Numbered from the stretch's first letter, positions 18,181 to 27,839 are shown. The stretch: 64,000 bases of DNA from an uncultured Desulfobulbus sp. (GCF_963665445.1 NZ_OY762276.1:467501-531500); one strand, 5' to 3'. The notes: generated by a model not told the origin, from the sequence alone. Program-made: numbers and translations.

Positions 18181-20067
18181 GATGGCGTCGTAAAAAGTAT
18201 TTCTATTTAACTGGTTAATTTTCCAGGATTAACGTCTGGATTACCATTGTCATTTTTCTCGCATTCTGTTAATATATTTGCATAATATCAATTAAATGCG
18301 AGACGAGATAATGTTTCACGTGAAAAACCACAAACAGCTCAACATCCTCGACCCATGGGCCCATTTGGGACCCAAACGACGCGCCCTCCTGGATAACTCA
18401 TGGGCAGGTCTTTTTCAGAAGCATATCCTGCCTGAACTCCCGGTGGAGTCCCTGCGCCACCATTATCATGACTACAATGGCCGACCCACCAAGGAACTGT
18501 ATGCCATGATGGGGGTGATGATCCTCCAGCAAATGCATGATTGTACTGATCAGGAGGCGGTTGAGCAGTTCTGTTTCAATATCCAGTGGCACTATGCCCT
18601 CAACATCACCTCGTGCTCCGACGCGGCTGTATACCTCAGCCACAAAACGCTCTGGACCATGCGCGATCACCTGGCCTCGGATGCGAGCTATGCCGAGATA
18701 TTTGATGCCTCCCTGGGCATCCTGGCCAAGTTGCTCAAGGCCGATATGAATAAGCAGCGCATGGACTCGGTGCATGTCAAATCCAACATGCGCAATCTGG
18801 GTCGTATCGGGTTGTTCACCAAAACGATCAAGAAGTTCCTCGTCAACCTGAAGCGACACCACCGGGAACACTTTGATCAACTCGACACGGAGTTGACCCA
18901 ACGGTATCTGAGCAAATCGCAGGCGTCTTTGTTCGCCATGGTCAAACCCACCGAGTCCACCCGCACCCTTGATCAGTTGGCTGCGGATGTGCTGCTCTTG
19001 ACCGAGCGTTTTGCCGCCGTGGACGAGGTCAGCACCATGCAGAGCTTCAAACTGCTGAGCCGGTTGTTCGCCGAACAGTGTGTCATCGAGGAAGACACCA
19101 CCGCCGATTCTGGCAAGAAAGCCGTGGCCCGGCCGAACAAGGAGGTGCCCTCCGATTCACTGCAAAACCCCTCCGATGCGGATGCCGGCTACAGCAGTCA
19201 TAAAGGCCAAGGGTATCAGGTGCAGTTGGTGGAAAATTACACCACCACCGATGAGCGTGGACCATCCCTGATCACGCAGGTGGCGGTGGAATCCGCGGAT
19301 CAGCATGATGCCAATGCCCTCCTGCCCGCCTTGGCCCAACTGGAGCAGAAGGCGATGCTGCCGCAGCAAATGCTGGCCGATTCCCTCTACGGCAGCGACA
19401 GCAATTGTGAAACGGCCCTGCAGGAGCATCAGGTGGCAGTCATCTCCCCGGTCATGCCGGGCAATCAGAAGAAGTTCAACCTGACCGAATTCACCCTTGA
19501 TGACCAGGGCAAGGTTCTCACCTGCCCCCAGGTCACGGCACCCGACACGGTGAAGAAATCAAAATCCGGCTACAGCGCACTCTTCCCCATCGCTGTTTGT
19601 CAGAACTGCTCCTCGTTTGACCGGTGCCCCGTCTCCATCGGAAAAAAGGGCTATTACTACCGCTACACCGACAAGGATATCCGCCTGGCCCGACGGCGAC
19701 AGGAAGAAGAAAGCCCGGAGTTCAGGGAGAAGTACCGGTACCGGGCCGGCGTTGAGGCGACCATGTCGGAATTCGACCGGCGCACCGGTGTCAAACATCT
19801 CCGGGTTCGTGGCATGAAAGCAGTGCGGTTTGCCGCCTTCATGAAGGCCATCGGCTTGAACATATTGCGGGCCAGCAGGCACTGGGGCGAGAAAACCAGC
19901 CCAATGACGTCCTTTTACAGCCTATTTTTTTTCTTTTTGGCTTTCCAAACATATTTCAAAGAACTTTTTCGGGAAGACTTCTCAACAAGAACTCACGAAG
20001 GCACAAACTTTCAACCAGTCGCTTCTTTTCGAGCGGATTGGGCGGTTTGACTTTTTACGAGGTCATC
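18181..20067 (+). mobile_element. IS1182-family insertion sequence (1887 bp)
   Basis: Inverted ends GATGGCGTCGTAAAAAGT (left) and GATGACCTCGTAAAAAGT (right, minus strand) are flanked by a 6-bp duplication AAGTAT (18175-18180 and 20068-20073). One uninterrupted transposase gene fills it. It inserted into an older IS701-like gene. Confidence 0.9.
18311..20050 (+). CDS. IS1182-family transposase
   Basis: I prefer the ATG at 18311 (MFHVKNHKQLNILDPW), matching how this family usually begins; an in-frame ATG also exists at 18296. The N-terminal DUF772-like domain (Y-N-G-R-P-T-K-E-L-Y-A-M-M-G) is followed by a DDE region with M-D-S-V-H-V-K-S-N, L-A-D-S-L-Y-G-S-D and V-E-A-T-M-S-E-F-D-R-R. A cysteine cluster (C-Q-N-C-S-S-F-D-R-C) lies late in the protein. 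The stop overlaps the right inverted repeat. No lesion is visible. Confidence 0.92.
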   Translation: MFHVKNHKQLNILDPWAHLGPKRRALLDNSWAGLFQKHILPELPVESLRHHYHDYNGRPTKELYAMMGVMILQQMHDCTDQEAVEQFCFNIQWHYALNITSCSDAAVYLSHKTLWTMRDHLASDASYAEIFDASLGILAKLLKADMNKQRMDSVHVKSNMRNLGRIGLFTKTIKKFLVNLKRHHREHFDQLDTELTQRYLSKSQASLFAMVKPTESTRTLDQLAADVLLLTERFAAVDEVSTMQSFKLLSRLFAEQCVIEEDTTADSGKKAVARPNKEVPSDSLQNPSDADAGYSSHKGQGYQVQLVENYTTTDERGPSLITQVAVESADQHDANALLPALAQLEQKAMLPQQMLADSLYGSDSNCETALQEHQVAVISPVMPGNQKKFNLTEFTLDDQGKVLTCPQVTAPDTVKKSKSGYSALFPIAVCQNCSSFDRCPVSIGKKGYYYRYTDKDIRLARRRQEEESPEFREKYRYRAGVEATMSEFDRRTGVKHLRVRGMKAVRFAAFMKAIGLNILRASRHWGEKTSPMTSFYSLFFFFLAFQTYFKELFREDFSTRTHEGTNFQPVASFRADWAV

Positions 20068-20722
20068 AAGTATGCAAGTCAGAATATGATGGTGCCACCC
20101 TGGAAATTTCCTCACCTCATATTGATCCATTCCCAGTTCTGTCTTGGTTTCTTCAAAGCATTGCTCTATGGATCACCGCAATCCGCTTAGCCAAATAAAT
20201 TTTTTCAATTTGGCACTGACTGGTGCATTTGAGATAAAATATGAATACTGTGACTTTTCTTCCAATGTTCTTCGTACTAGCAGCCAAATGGTTTTAAAGG
20301 GGAGCCCATGGCGAGCAAGAACAACTCGCCGCTTCGTGAATTCATACTCAATGGGTCCCTTGGCCCCTTCAGAGACCTTTCTTCTGTACCAAAAATAGTC
20401 GTTGATACCACTGGCGAGCGTTTTGAAAGAGGTTGGCTCTTTGGTGCTGTCCATCAGGACCTTTTTGGTCTGGGGTTTGCCCTTATATTTGTATTCTTTC
20501 TTGACAACCGACGGATTTTTCGGCCAGCCAAGTAAAAACGGCATAGTGAAAATTTTGGGGAACATGAAGATGTTGTTGCATCTCTTTGTTGATATTTTTT
20601 GAATAATAGTGCTTTGTTGCAATCCGCATGTGCGGCTATAGTTTTAATAGGTAAAATTACCTACTGAGAAGATTGCTCACGGCATCAAGTGGTTGTTCAA
20701 TCTTTTTTGGGAAATGAATTTT

Positions 20723-20823
20723 GATGGCGTCGTAAAAAGTCAAAACGCTGAAATGCACCCATCGTGAAATCAGCATGTTACGAAGCTCGAAACGTCGTTC
20801 TCGAGGCTTTTTACGAGAACGAC
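20723..20823 (-). mobile_element. 101-bp MITE with IS1182-like ends, copy A
   Basis: The left end GATGGCGTCGTAAAAAGT is identical to the left end of the IS1182 element at 18181. The right end (minus strand GTCGTTCTCGTAAAAAG) is a partial inverse. A 6-bp duplication AATTTT (20717-20722 and 20824-20829) flanks it, the same duplication length as the IS1182 copy. It has no coding capacity. It ends 20 bp before the ATG of the zinc-ribbon gene. Confidence 0.8.
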
Positions 20824-20849
20824 AATTTTTTTATTGCATAGGAGGGGGC

Positions 20850-21059
20850 ATGGAAGCCATCCATGGAGGATTTTCCAATTTTTTTTGCCCGGAATGCGGA
20901 AATCAGACTTTCAAGAGCGAAAAGCTATTGAAAGAGATAAAGGATCTTGTGGGAGCGAAATGTCTAGTCTGTGGACGTAAGGTTGATGAAAATGATATCA
21001 AATTTGAAGGCCACCTTGAGCAAGAAAAAGAAAGCGGATATCTTGAAAAAAAGGCATGA
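20850..21059 (+). CDS. Small zinc-ribbon protein
   Basis: A 69-residue product with AGGAGGG before its ATG. Two CxxC pairs, C-P-E-C-G and C-L-V-C-G, about 29 residues apart, would hold one zinc. An acidic/basic C-terminal tail (EGHLEQEKESG) follows. It may be a nucleic-acid-binding or regulatory peptide. The 101-bp MITE ends just upstream, so its promoter or leader may come from the MITE. Confidence 0.65.
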   Translation: MEAIHGGFSNFFCPECGNQTFKSEKLLKEIKDLVGAKCLVCGRKVDENDIKFEGHLEQEKESGYLEKKA

Positions 21060-21160
21060 ATCTTTGATATCCTCACAAAAAACGATACCCAAAAGTGCCC
21101 AGGCATGGTGACAACCACCGTAGGGAAAAAGATACCCGGCTGTGTTATCTCCAAAAAACA

Positions 21161-21379
21161 TTACGCCATAACTCTCTCTCGCAATCCCTGAAGATATTTC
21201 TGCAGGTTCAGGCCATTTTGGAAAGCAAAGCGCAATGCCTGGAATACCTCACGGGGGTCAATGCAATGTTCCCGCTTGATCTCAAGAACTAGCTGACGCA
21301 GTTCCTGATCATTATAGAAACCGATCTCGGTCAAAACTTGCTGTTCTTGTGCGGTGAACTGTTCGAAATTTTCGTTCAT
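21161..21379 (-). CDS. Hypothetical helical protein (72 aa)
   Basis: The ATG at 21379 (MNENFEQFTAQEQQ) has GGAGGCG about 6 nt upstream and is a better start than 21427. The protein is soluble, alpha-helical and Gln/Leu-rich, with L-R-Q-L-V-L-E-I-K-R-E-H-C as its most distinct segment. I do not recognise the family, and no partner gene is adjacent. Confidence 0.55.
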   Translation of the reverse strand: MNENFEQFTAQEQQVLTEIGFYNDQELRQLVLEIKREHCIDPREVFQALRFAFQNGLNLQKYLQGLRERVMA

Positions 21380-21621
21380 ATGCTCGCCTCCATGGATAGA
21401 TGGATGATCTACTCTCAAATCGTACATCTCCCCCCACCATCACGTCAAGTTACAAAATAATTAAAAAACAGTTAGTTATCTTCGGAGCGGGTGACTTTTG
21501 CATGGAAAAATGGAAAAGCGTTGACCGAAGAGGTGGAGGGGAGGAACAACATTATCGATCACGTTATCCCTGGTGGAGCATTGAATTGAGGCTTACGGCC
21601 CCTTGTGCACAAAGAAAGAAG

Positions 21622-22131
21622 TCACGCCAGGGGCAGGCCCTGAAACTGTGCACCGATTCGTTGTTCGCGCGAATTGCGAATACAAATCTCCCTCAGGATC
21701 ATTTCGCCGTCTTCTGTGCGGTACTTGATCTTAATGTGAAGCCCCTTTATCAACAGCAGTGAATCTCTTTTTGTACAGAGAAAGCTAATACCGTTCAGCG
21801 AGCAATCGCTAAGAAAGACGGGAATTGTATAATTTTGCGGGAAAATGAGTGTTCCCAGACGGCAGATGGGTTCTCTGGGGTGGGAACGACGATCTAGATG
21901 AATAAAGGTGGACGTGCCACACTGGCAACGAACCAATTTTTCATTGATTCCAAAAGGGACAGATATGTACCAGTGTCGCTCGCATGTGCGGCAAACAACT
22001 CGTGCCCGACCATTGATAACCTTGCAGGTCGTCATCTTGCGGGGAGCATTTCGTTGATCCTCTTTAAAAGATCGGGAGGTGGAACGGACCATTGTCAGGT
22101 TAGGGGTTGATATTTTTTTGCATCGATGCAT
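21622..22131 (-). CDS. PilZ-domain protein with zinc ribbon
   Basis: The 169-residue frame may really start at 22092 (MVRSTSRSF). The N-terminal half has V-C-R-T-C and R-C-Q-C-G, suggesting a zinc ribbon. The C-terminal half is PilZ, with R-S-H-P-R (RxxxR) and D-C-S-L-N-G (DxSxxG), the two c-di-GMP contacts. PilZ proteins act as c-di-GMP receptors for motility or surface functions. A diguanylate cyclase is encoded at 45789-47414 in this window, but no direct link is shown. Confidence 0.75.
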   Translation of the reverse strand: MHRCKKISTPNLTMVRSTSRSFKEDQRNAPRKMTTCKVINGRARVVCRTCERHWYISVPFGINEKLVRCQCGTSTFIHLDRRSHPREPICRLGTLIFPQNYTIPVFLSDCSLNGISFLCTKRDSLLLIKGLHIKIKYRTEDGEMILREICIRNSREQRIGAQFQGLPLA

Positions 22132-22226
22132 TGCCCCATGCCAGTGTCTGTACGCAGAAAAGGTGATGACATCCAGGCCAGTACAACAGGCTGTCGATCA
22201 AAGGATAAGTTCCGTTTTTCCCTCTT

Positions 22227-22327
22227 GTCATTTTCATGAAAAGCTCTGAGGGTGACGTTTCGAACTTCATAATATGCTGACTTCACGATACGTGATTCCC
22301 TGGTTGCTGACTTTCGTCGAGGACATC
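22227..22327 (+). mobile_element. 101-bp MITE, copy B (degenerate)
   Basis: Exactly the same length as copies A and C, with recognisable GACGTTTCGAACTTCATAA and the ending GACTTTCGTCGAGGACATC. It has drifted more than copy C. Confidence 0.65.
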
Positions 22328-22390
22328 GGCGTTTGCACAGTTGATATTTCATGATTACCGCTGAAAAGCAGTTGAAGGTTTCCATGTTGG

Positions 22391-22487
22391 GAGTCGTCAC
22401 ATTCGTTCGGAATGACATCGAGTTGGAGGCTCTGTCACGGCATATTGCCCCACCTGGGTGTCATCTCGAACCCATGCGAGAGATCTC
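22391..22487 (-). repeat. Palindrome-ended repeat, copy 1
   Basis: Read on the minus strand it starts GAGATCTCTC, contains TTCGAGATGACACCCAGGTGG-like sequence, then CGATGTCATTCCGAACGAATG. It matches 33609-33707 and 42438-42536. The rest of the gap 22132-23127 shows no gene I can support. Confidence 0.65.
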
Positions 22488-23127
22488 GTATTTTCAAGCT
22501 GAACCTTAATGGTAATCATACATTATTTTGCATCAGTTCTTCTTCAAATACAAAATGGGATTTCAAATATTGGGTTAAATTCTCCCCCAAAAACAAACAA
22601 TGCCAGATCTCGGGGTGGGATATCATAGACAAAATGTGCAGAGAGAGTTCCCCAACTGGATAACCCTTTGGTGATATTCATGGATTTTTTCTATTCTCTA
22701 TGGAATAATTTTTTCTCCAATCTCTTGAATTCCTGTTCTTTTGTGCGATGAGGCGAAAGGCGCTCAGCCATCAGCCAATCGAATGCTGGCGATGTGCGCG
22801 CGGGGCTACCTAAGCATACATGGGTAAATTTACCTATAGAAAAAATGGAGGGATTCGAGGAAGCGCGCACATTTTCGCACGGTGGGGAGTGGATCTTCAG
22901 CGGATGTATTCCGGGAGAGGAAGTGAGTCAATCCTGTGGTGAAGAGCTTGCATTACACCGAGAACGAGTTAAGTTGGCTGGTGGGAATGCAAACTGTGAC
23001 GGTAAGCGGTTGAAAGAAGACTGATTTGTTGCAAAACACCCTGTTTGTGCGCCATGGGGTTCTTTCGCTTGCGCCGCCATTGAAAACGAGACAATTAATT
23101 GAGCCCGCTTGCGGGAAGGAGGCAAGT

Positions 23128-23436
23128 ATGCCTGAATTTGGAGCTCCATTTGCCGGCCTGGCCAACGGAAAAAAATTGACAGATGCAGAGTTGGTGCGGG
23201 CCATTCGTTTTATGGTTGCCGCCGAGTACGAGGCTATTCAGCTCTATATGCAGTTGGCGGAGTCGACCGACAACGAACTGGCTATCAATGTGTTGAAGGA
23301 TATCGCCGATGAGGAAAGGGTCCACGCCGGTGAGTTTTTGCGCCTTCTCTATGAGTTGGCACCCGATGAGGCCAATCTGTATGCCGAGGGTGCCGAAGAG
23401 GTGGAAGAAGAAATCGCCAAGATGGCCAAGAAATAA
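23128..23436 (+). CDS. Ferritin-like diiron protein
   Basis: The ATG at 23128 follows AAGGAGGC; the longer frame from 23026 is not needed. The 102-residue product is a single four-helix ferritin-like unit of the rubrerythrin superfamily. It carries A-A-E-Y-E-A-I-Q-L-Y (first E-x-x-Y iron ligand set) and I-A-D-E-E-R-V-H-A-G (second ExxH set). There is no rubredoxin domain. Likely role: iron or peroxide handling. It might be encapsulin cargo, but no encapsulin gene is in this window. Confidence 0.8.
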   Translation: MPEFGAPFAGLANGKKLTDAELVRAIRFMVAAEYEAIQLYMQLAESTDNELAINVLKDIADEERVHAGEFLRLLYELAPDEANLYAEGAEEVEEEIAKMAKK

Positions 23437-23454
23437 TTTCTGGACAGGGGAAAG

Positions 23455-23931
23455 GTGAAAAGAGTGCCGCTGATTGTTGGAGGAAAAAGATGCTGGAGGA
23501 CGGCTTCAGTCCTTTATTCGATAGTTCCGGCGCTGCTTCTTTGCCTTTCACTGTTTGTCCCCAAGACCTTGGCCGCGAGTGCTGTTCCCTACCGTGGGTT
23601 GACCCCAGGTATTTCCACCCTTCAGGACACGCTACGTCTGTTGGGCAAACCGGTGGCCAAGGTCTACAGTGATGACCGTATTGTCTGTAAATACCGATCT
23701 GTTCAGGTCAGTATTCCCAAAAAAAGCGGAAAGGTGCAGTATATCCTCATCTTTGATACCGAATTCCGCGATGTGAACGGATTTCGCCTGGGATCCAGTT
23801 ACTCCGAAATTCGCAAGAAGTTGAACAACGACGGGGCCGGGAACTCGATTGTCGATTTGAACAAGGGAATCGGATACATCTTTGATGCCACCGGTCGAGT
23901 CGAACAGATCGTCTACGGCATTGTCCGCTAA
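23455..23931 (+). CDS. Exported BamE/SmpA-like hypothetical protein
   Basis: It starts with GTG at 23455 after AGGGGAAAG, 18 bp behind the ferritin-like gene, so the two may be co-transcribed. It has an N-terminal signal sequence (hydrophobic YSIVPALLLCLSLFV). Two G-x-S/T repeats follow (G-L-T-P-G-I-S-T-L-Q-D-T-L-R-L-L-G-K-P and G-F-R-L-G-S-S-Y-S-E-I-R-K-K-L). This pattern resembles the BamE/SmpA-type fold. It is probably periplasmic; the family assignment is tentative. Confidence 0.55.
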   Translation: MKRVPLIVGGKRCWRTASVLYSIVPALLLCLSLFVPKTLAASAVPYRGLTPGISTLQDTLRLLGKPVAKVYSDDRIVCKYRSVQVSIPKKSGKVQYILIFDTEFRDVNGFRLGSSYSEIRKKLNNDGAGNSIVDLNKGIGYIFDATGRVEQIVYGIVR

Positions 23932-24061
23932 CCAGGTTCTCTTTGTCGGTCGCTCCGCTTTCCGCACAGGCGTTAGTCGTTATCCTGCAATGTTCGGGGA
24001 GCAGCCGACCAGGTATTTACCTTCTCTGTACGAGTGAAATATTTTCAAGAGGAGTGCGGGA

Positions 24062-24580
24062 GTGAACGTCATCCAGGAACAGCTTCGGCTGGTCAAGAAT
24101 ATAGCCGACCAGACCTGTTTTGGTTGTGGTGCCAATAATCCCATTGGCCTGAAAATGCAGTTTAAAACCGATGAGGAAAAGATCTACTCCTTTGTCACCG
24201 TGCCCAAAACCATGGCTGGCTGGGATACCACCGTGCATGGCGGTATCCTCTCGACGATTTTGGATGAGATGATGGGCTGGTCGGTGATTTATTTGTTGGG
24301 GAAGATCGGGGTTACCAAATCCATGAACGTGGAATTTCTCAAACCCGTACCTGCGGAAACACCGTTGACCGCTGTCGGTTTCATCCAGGAGGTCGTTTCC
24401 GAGCGGCAGGTCGTGGTTACCGGTGAAATATACAATCAGGATTCGGTGCTCAGCGTACGAGCCACCGGGATTTTTGCGGCGATGACCTCCCAAGCGGCGG
24501 TTCGACTCGGGGTGATGAGCAGTGCCTATATGGAACGATTTCAACCCTTGCTTACTCAGAAAAATCAAATTGATGTCTAG
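24062..24580 (+). CDS. PaaI-type hotdog thioesterase
   Basis: A 172-residue hotdog-fold protein with GTG start and AGGAGTGCGG upstream. C-F-G-C-G-A-N-N-P-I-G-L near the N-terminus and V-H-G-G-I-L-S-T-I-L-D-E-M-M-G-W are characteristic. The helix after H-G-G-I carries the catalytic acid. Such enzymes hydrolyse acyl-CoA thioesters; the substrate is unknown. It is monocistronic and ends at a strong hairpin. Confidence 0.8.
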   Translation: MNVIQEQLRLVKNIADQTCFGCGANNPIGLKMQFKTDEEKIYSFVTVPKTMAGWDTTVHGGILSTILDEMMGWSVIYLLGKIGVTKSMNVEFLKPVPAETPLTAVGFIQEVVSERQVVVTGEIYNQDSVLSVRATGIFAAMTSQAAVRLGVMSSAYMERFQPLLTQKNQIDV

Positions 24581-24610
24581 AATATAGTATATAGCCGCAA
24601 TGCCGGAAGC

Positions 24611-24650
24611 AAAAAACGCCACTGATCCAATGGATCGAGTGGCGCTTTTG
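24611..24650. terminator. Bidirectional terminator between thioesterase and dxs
   Basis: CGCCACTGATCC pairs with GGATCGAGTGGCG (24617-24644), with AAAAAA before and TTTTG after. It can end both the plus-strand thioesterase transcript and the minus-strand isoprenoid operon. Confidence 0.75.
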
Positions 24651-24697
24651 TTTGGGGTGTATGGTGGGGAGGGGCAATTGGCGCTGATTGCGCTCGA

Positions 24698-26605
24698 TTA
24701 TCCCTGCACCAGCGATATGGCGGCCCGGGCAATCCCTTCGGCATCGATGCCTGCATTGTGCCACAGGATCGATTGCGACCCGTGTTCGATGAAGTTGTCG
24801 CCATAACCAAGCATGATCAGCGGAAGCTGCAACCCGTTTTGCTGGAGAAGTTCGAGCACCGCACTGCCAAAACCGCCCTGAATGGCGTTGTCCTCTATGG
24901 TGAGGACCTTGCCGGTTTGCGCGGCAAGATCACAGATCAGGCTGGTGTCCAACGGCTTGAGAAAACGAGGATTGATCACCGCCGCACTGATGCCCTGCGC
25001 CTCGAGCCGTTCCGCCGCCTGGAGCGCGGGGGCGACCCGGTTGCCGATGGGCAACAGGAGAAGGTCTGTTCCGGGGCGAAGGAGTTCGCCCTCGCCGAGA
25101 TGAAAACCCGTAAAATCAGGATCGAGCGGAATGCCTTCACCGCTGCCCCGGGGATAGCGGACCACGGTCGGGCCGTTGTGGTGCAGGCAGAACGAGAGCA
25201 TGTGCTGCAACTCGTTTTCGTCCTTGGGCGCGAGGATGGTCAGATTGGGGATGTAACGGAGAAAGGAGAGGTCGAACACGCCGTGATGGGTCGGGCCATC
25301 CGCACCGACCACGCCGCTTCTGTCAAGCGCGATGGTCACCGGCAGGTTGGGCAGGCAGACGTCATGGATGAGCTGATCAAGGCAGCGTTGCATGAACGAA
25401 GAGTAAACTGCAAAAAACGGGCGCAGTCCTTCAAGCGCAAGGCCGGCGGCAAAGGTCACCGCATGCTGCTCGGCAATGCCCACATCAAAAAAACGATCCG
25501 GGAATTCTGCCGCAAAGGAGGCCAGCCCGGTGCCGGCGGGCATGGCGGCGGTGATGGCAACCACCCGCTTGTCCTTGCGGGCCAGGCGGGAAATGGTTTG
25601 ACCGAACACCTTGGTGTAGGAGATTGGGGCCGCCTTGTTTTTTCTTTGCTCTCCGGTGGCAACGTCAAAAGGGCCGACACCATGAAAATCCCCGGGATTG
25701 TTCTCCGCCGGTGCATATCCCTTGCCCTTGGTGGTGATCACATGGACCAGGACCGGGCCGTGGTTGTGGTCGCGGACGTTTTCCAGGGTAGCGATCAGGT
25801 CTTCCAGTTCATGGCCGGGAATCGGGCCCACGTACTTGAACTTGAGTGCTTCAAACAGCATTCCCGGGGTGAAAAAGCCCTTGAGGCTCTCCTCGCTCTT
25901 GCGCAGCACGGTGAGGATGTTTTCTCCCACCGAGGAGAGGGCCATCAGCCGATCCTCGATATGATCGCGCAGGCGGCGGATGGTTCGGCCGGTCATCTTG
26001 CGGCTGAGGAAGCTGGAGAGCGCGCCGACATTTTTTGAGATCGACATCTCGTTGTCGTTGAGGATCACCACCAGGTTCTTGCCCAGATCGCCGGCATGGT
26101 TGAGCCCCTCAAAGGCCATGCCTGCGGTCATGGAGCCGTCACCGATGATGGCCACCACCTTGGCGGGATCCTTTTGCATGCATTTGGCCGTGGCCATGCC
26201 CAGGCCGTAGGAGATCGAGGTCGAACTGTGGCCGGCCTCGACCGTATCGTAGGGGCTTTCACCGCGTTTGGGAAAGCCGCTCATGCCCTTGTACTGGCGT
26301 AGGGTGGCAAATTGTTCCCTGCGGCCGGTGAGGAGCTTGTGGGCGTATGCCTGGTGGCCCACGTCCCACACCAGCCGATCCCTGGGGGTATCGAAGACGT
26401 AGTGCAGGGCGATGCTCAGCTCAACGACCCCGAGGCTGGGAGCGAGATGTCCACCGGTTTGGGAGACGGTGGTGATGATGGTTTCCCGCAGCTCCTGGGC
26501 CAGCTGTGCCATCTCCGGCAGGCTGAGACGACGCAGATTGCGGGGCGAGTTAATGGTATCCAGCAGGGAAGAGGATTGGTCTGTCAGGGAATCCACAATC
26601 AGCAT
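24698..26605 (-). CDS. dxs: 1-deoxy-D-xylulose-5-phosphate synthase
   Basis: It condenses pyruvate and glyceraldehyde 3-phosphate to DXP, the first step of the MEP isoprenoid pathway, using thiamine diphosphate. The 635-residue length is typical. Visible motifs are G-H-Q-A-Y-A-H-K, the TPP/Mg motif G-D-G-S-M-T-A-G, and G-I-A-E-Q-H-A-V-T with the catalytic Glu near residue 378. It starts 2 nt after ispA stops and is the third gene of xseB-ispA-dxs. Confidence 0.97.
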   Translation of the reverse strand: MLIVDSLTDQSSSLLDTINSPRNLRRLSLPEMAQLAQELRETIITTVSQTGGHLAPSLGVVELSIALHYVFDTPRDRLVWDVGHQAYAHKLLTGRREQFATLRQYKGMSGFPKRGESPYDTVEAGHSSTSISYGLGMATAKCMQKDPAKVVAIIGDGSMTAGMAFEGLNHAGDLGKNLVVILNDNEMSISKNVGALSSFLSRKMTGRTIRRLRDHIEDRLMALSSVGENILTVLRKSEESLKGFFTPGMLFEALKFKYVGPIPGHELEDLIATLENVRDHNHGPVLVHVITTKGKGYAPAENNPGDFHGVGPFDVATGEQRKNKAAPISYTKVFGQTISRLARKDKRVVAITAAMPAGTGLASFAAEFPDRFFDVGIAEQHAVTFAAGLALEGLRPFFAVYSSFMQRCLDQLIHDVCLPNLPVTIALDRSGVVGADGPTHHGVFDLSFLRYIPNLTILAPKDENELQHMLSFCLHHNGPTVVRYPRGSGEGIPLDPDFTGFHLGEGELLRPGTDLLLLPIGNRVAPALQAAERLEAQGISAAVINPRFLKPLDTSLICDLAAQTGKVLTIEDNAIQGGFGSAVLELLQQNGLQLPLIMLGYGDNFIEHGSQSILWHNAGIDAEGIARAAISLVQG

Positions 26606-26607
26606 AA

Positions 26608-27504
26608 CTATTTCTTACGATCAACAATGTAATGGGCCAATGCCCGTAACGGCTCTGCCTGGGCATCAAAAATCTCCAGCGCGGTGATGGCTTCCAACAC
26701 CGCCTCCCGGGCCATGGTCCGCGAGGTTTCCAGGCCAAAAAGGGAAGGGTAGGTCACCTTGTCGGATTTGGCATCGCTCCCGGCCGGCTTACCGAGTTCC
26801 TCGGTGGTGGCCTCGACGTCGAGCAGGTCATCGACAATCTGAAAGGCCAGGCCGATGCTGTTGCCGTAGGTGCGGAGGGCCGCTTCCTGCTCCGAGGTCG
26901 CGCCGGCGACCATGGCACCGCTGAGCACCGAAGCGGTGATCAGGGCTCCGGTTTTGCTGCGGTGGATGGAGCGCAAGGTCTCATACCCTACCTGCTTACC
27001 CTCGTAGATCATGTCCAGGGACTGGCCACCCACCATGCCCAATGGACCTGCTGCGCGGGCGATGGTCTGAATGATGCGGATGCGGGTATGGTCGGCAATG
27101 GATTGAGAGGCCTCACTGCTCAAGAGGTCAAAGGCATAGGTCAGGAGTCCGTCGCCGGCAAGAATGGCCCCTGCTTCACCGAAGATGGTATGATTGGTCG
27201 GTTTGCCGCGCCGAAGATCATCGTCATCCATGGCCGGGAGATCGTCATGTATCAGTGAGTAGGTATGGATGCATTCCAGGGCGCAGGCTACGGAAAGTGC
27301 CTGCTTGCGGACCGTTTCGCTGCTGTTGACCGCTTCGGCACCGGCCAGGCAGAGAATCGGGCGAAGACGCTTGCCGCCGACAAAAAGACTGTAGCGCATC
27401 GATTCGATATGCTCGCTGAACTCCCCGGCAGGTGCCAGCATCAAACCGGCAAGGCGGTCTTCCACCCGTTGCCGCTGGTCATTGAGATAGGTTTTGATCT
27501 CCAC
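26608..27504 (-). CDS. ispA: Polyprenyl (farnesyl/geranylgeranyl) diphosphate synthase
   Basis: I choose the GTG at 27504 ([14 protein letters not shown]), preceded by GAGGAAGAG and overlapping xseB by 26 nt; the frame to 27582 adds an unlikely N-terminus. Trans-prenyltransferase motifs are G-G-K-R-L-R-P, the first Asp-rich motif [14 protein letters not shown] and the second D-D-L-L-D. It builds C15 or longer prenyl chains from Dxs-pathway products. Chain length cannot be read with certainty. Confidence 0.93.
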   Translation of the reverse strand: MEIKTYLNDQRQRVEDRLAGLMLAPAGEFSEHIESMRYSLFVGGKRLRPILCLAGAEAVNSSETVRKQALSVACALECIHTYSLIHDDLPAMDDDDLRRGKPTNHTIFGEAGAILAGDGLLTYAFDLLSSEASQSIADHTRIRIIQTIARAAGPLGMVGGQSLDMIYEGKQVGYETLRSIHRSKTGALITASVLSGAMVAGATSEQEAALRTYGNSIGLAFQIVDDLLDVEATTEELGKPAGSDAKSDKVTYPSLFGLETSRTMAREAVLEAITALEIFDAQAEPLRALAHYIVDRKK

Positions 27505-27727
27505 TCTCTTCCTCGGTGAAAGGGATTGCTTCCAGGCTGCCGTTTTTGTTGAGCAACAACTCGACTTGAGTTTTGGCCTCATCGAGCTTACCGTTACAGA
27601 ACTGAAGCAGTGCCATTCCCTCGTTGAATTTTTCCAGACTTTTTTCCAGGCTCAGATCACCGCTTTCCAGTTCCTCGGTGATCTGTTCCAGTTTGGTCAG
27701 TGCATTTTCAAAGGTCTTTTTTGCCAT
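27479..27727 (-). CDS. xseB: Exodeoxyribonuclease VII small subunit
   Basis: An 82-residue protein with the XseB signature F-E-x-A-L-x-x-L-E-x-I and [12 protein letters not shown]. It pairs with XseA (not in this window) to degrade single-stranded DNA. It is the first gene of the xseB-ispA-dxs operon, an order seen in many bacteria, and its end overlaps the ispA start. Confidence 0.95.
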   Translation of the reverse strand: MAKKTFENALTKLEQITEELESGDLSLEKSLEKFNEGMALLQFCNGKLDEAKTQVELLLNKNGSLEAIPFTEEESGDQNLSQ

Positions 27728-27839
27728 AGAGCGGTTCCGTCCGCCTGTAGGTGATCACGATTTTTATTTGCCGAAAGATGCAGGCAAGGGTAAACGTTTA
27801 TACTAAACATTCTGTACGTTCCTTTCAACCTCATCTTTC

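Larger units (their letters stand above)
17943..20622 (-). pseudogene. IS701-like transposase gene, interrupted and decayed
   Basis: Part one lies at about 20074-20622. It has G-I-N-D-Y-F-W-Y-R-R-K and, after a frameshift near 20175, I-E-Q-C-F-E-E-T-K-T-E-L-G-M-D-Q-Y-E-V-R-K and P-G-W-H-H-H. Part two lies at 17943-18180. It continues A-H-F-F-L-W-H-L-K, shifts frame once more, and ends with L-R-L-L-L-R-A-I-L-P and R-N-H-R-A-H. The IS1182 element sits between the parts, and removing it with one AAGTAT restores the reading. The first 200 or so residues are missing, and two further frameshifts show the gene was dead anyway. Confidence 0.8.

Noticed and set aside
21400..21762. 120-codon plus-strand frame across the 3' end of the PilZ gene
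   Set aside because: It overlaps the PilZ domain gene on the other strand and shows no features.
22794..23024. 76-codon plus-strand frame before the ferritin-like gene
   Set aside because: No clear ribosome site, no recognisable features; I leave it as unassigned intergenic DNA.
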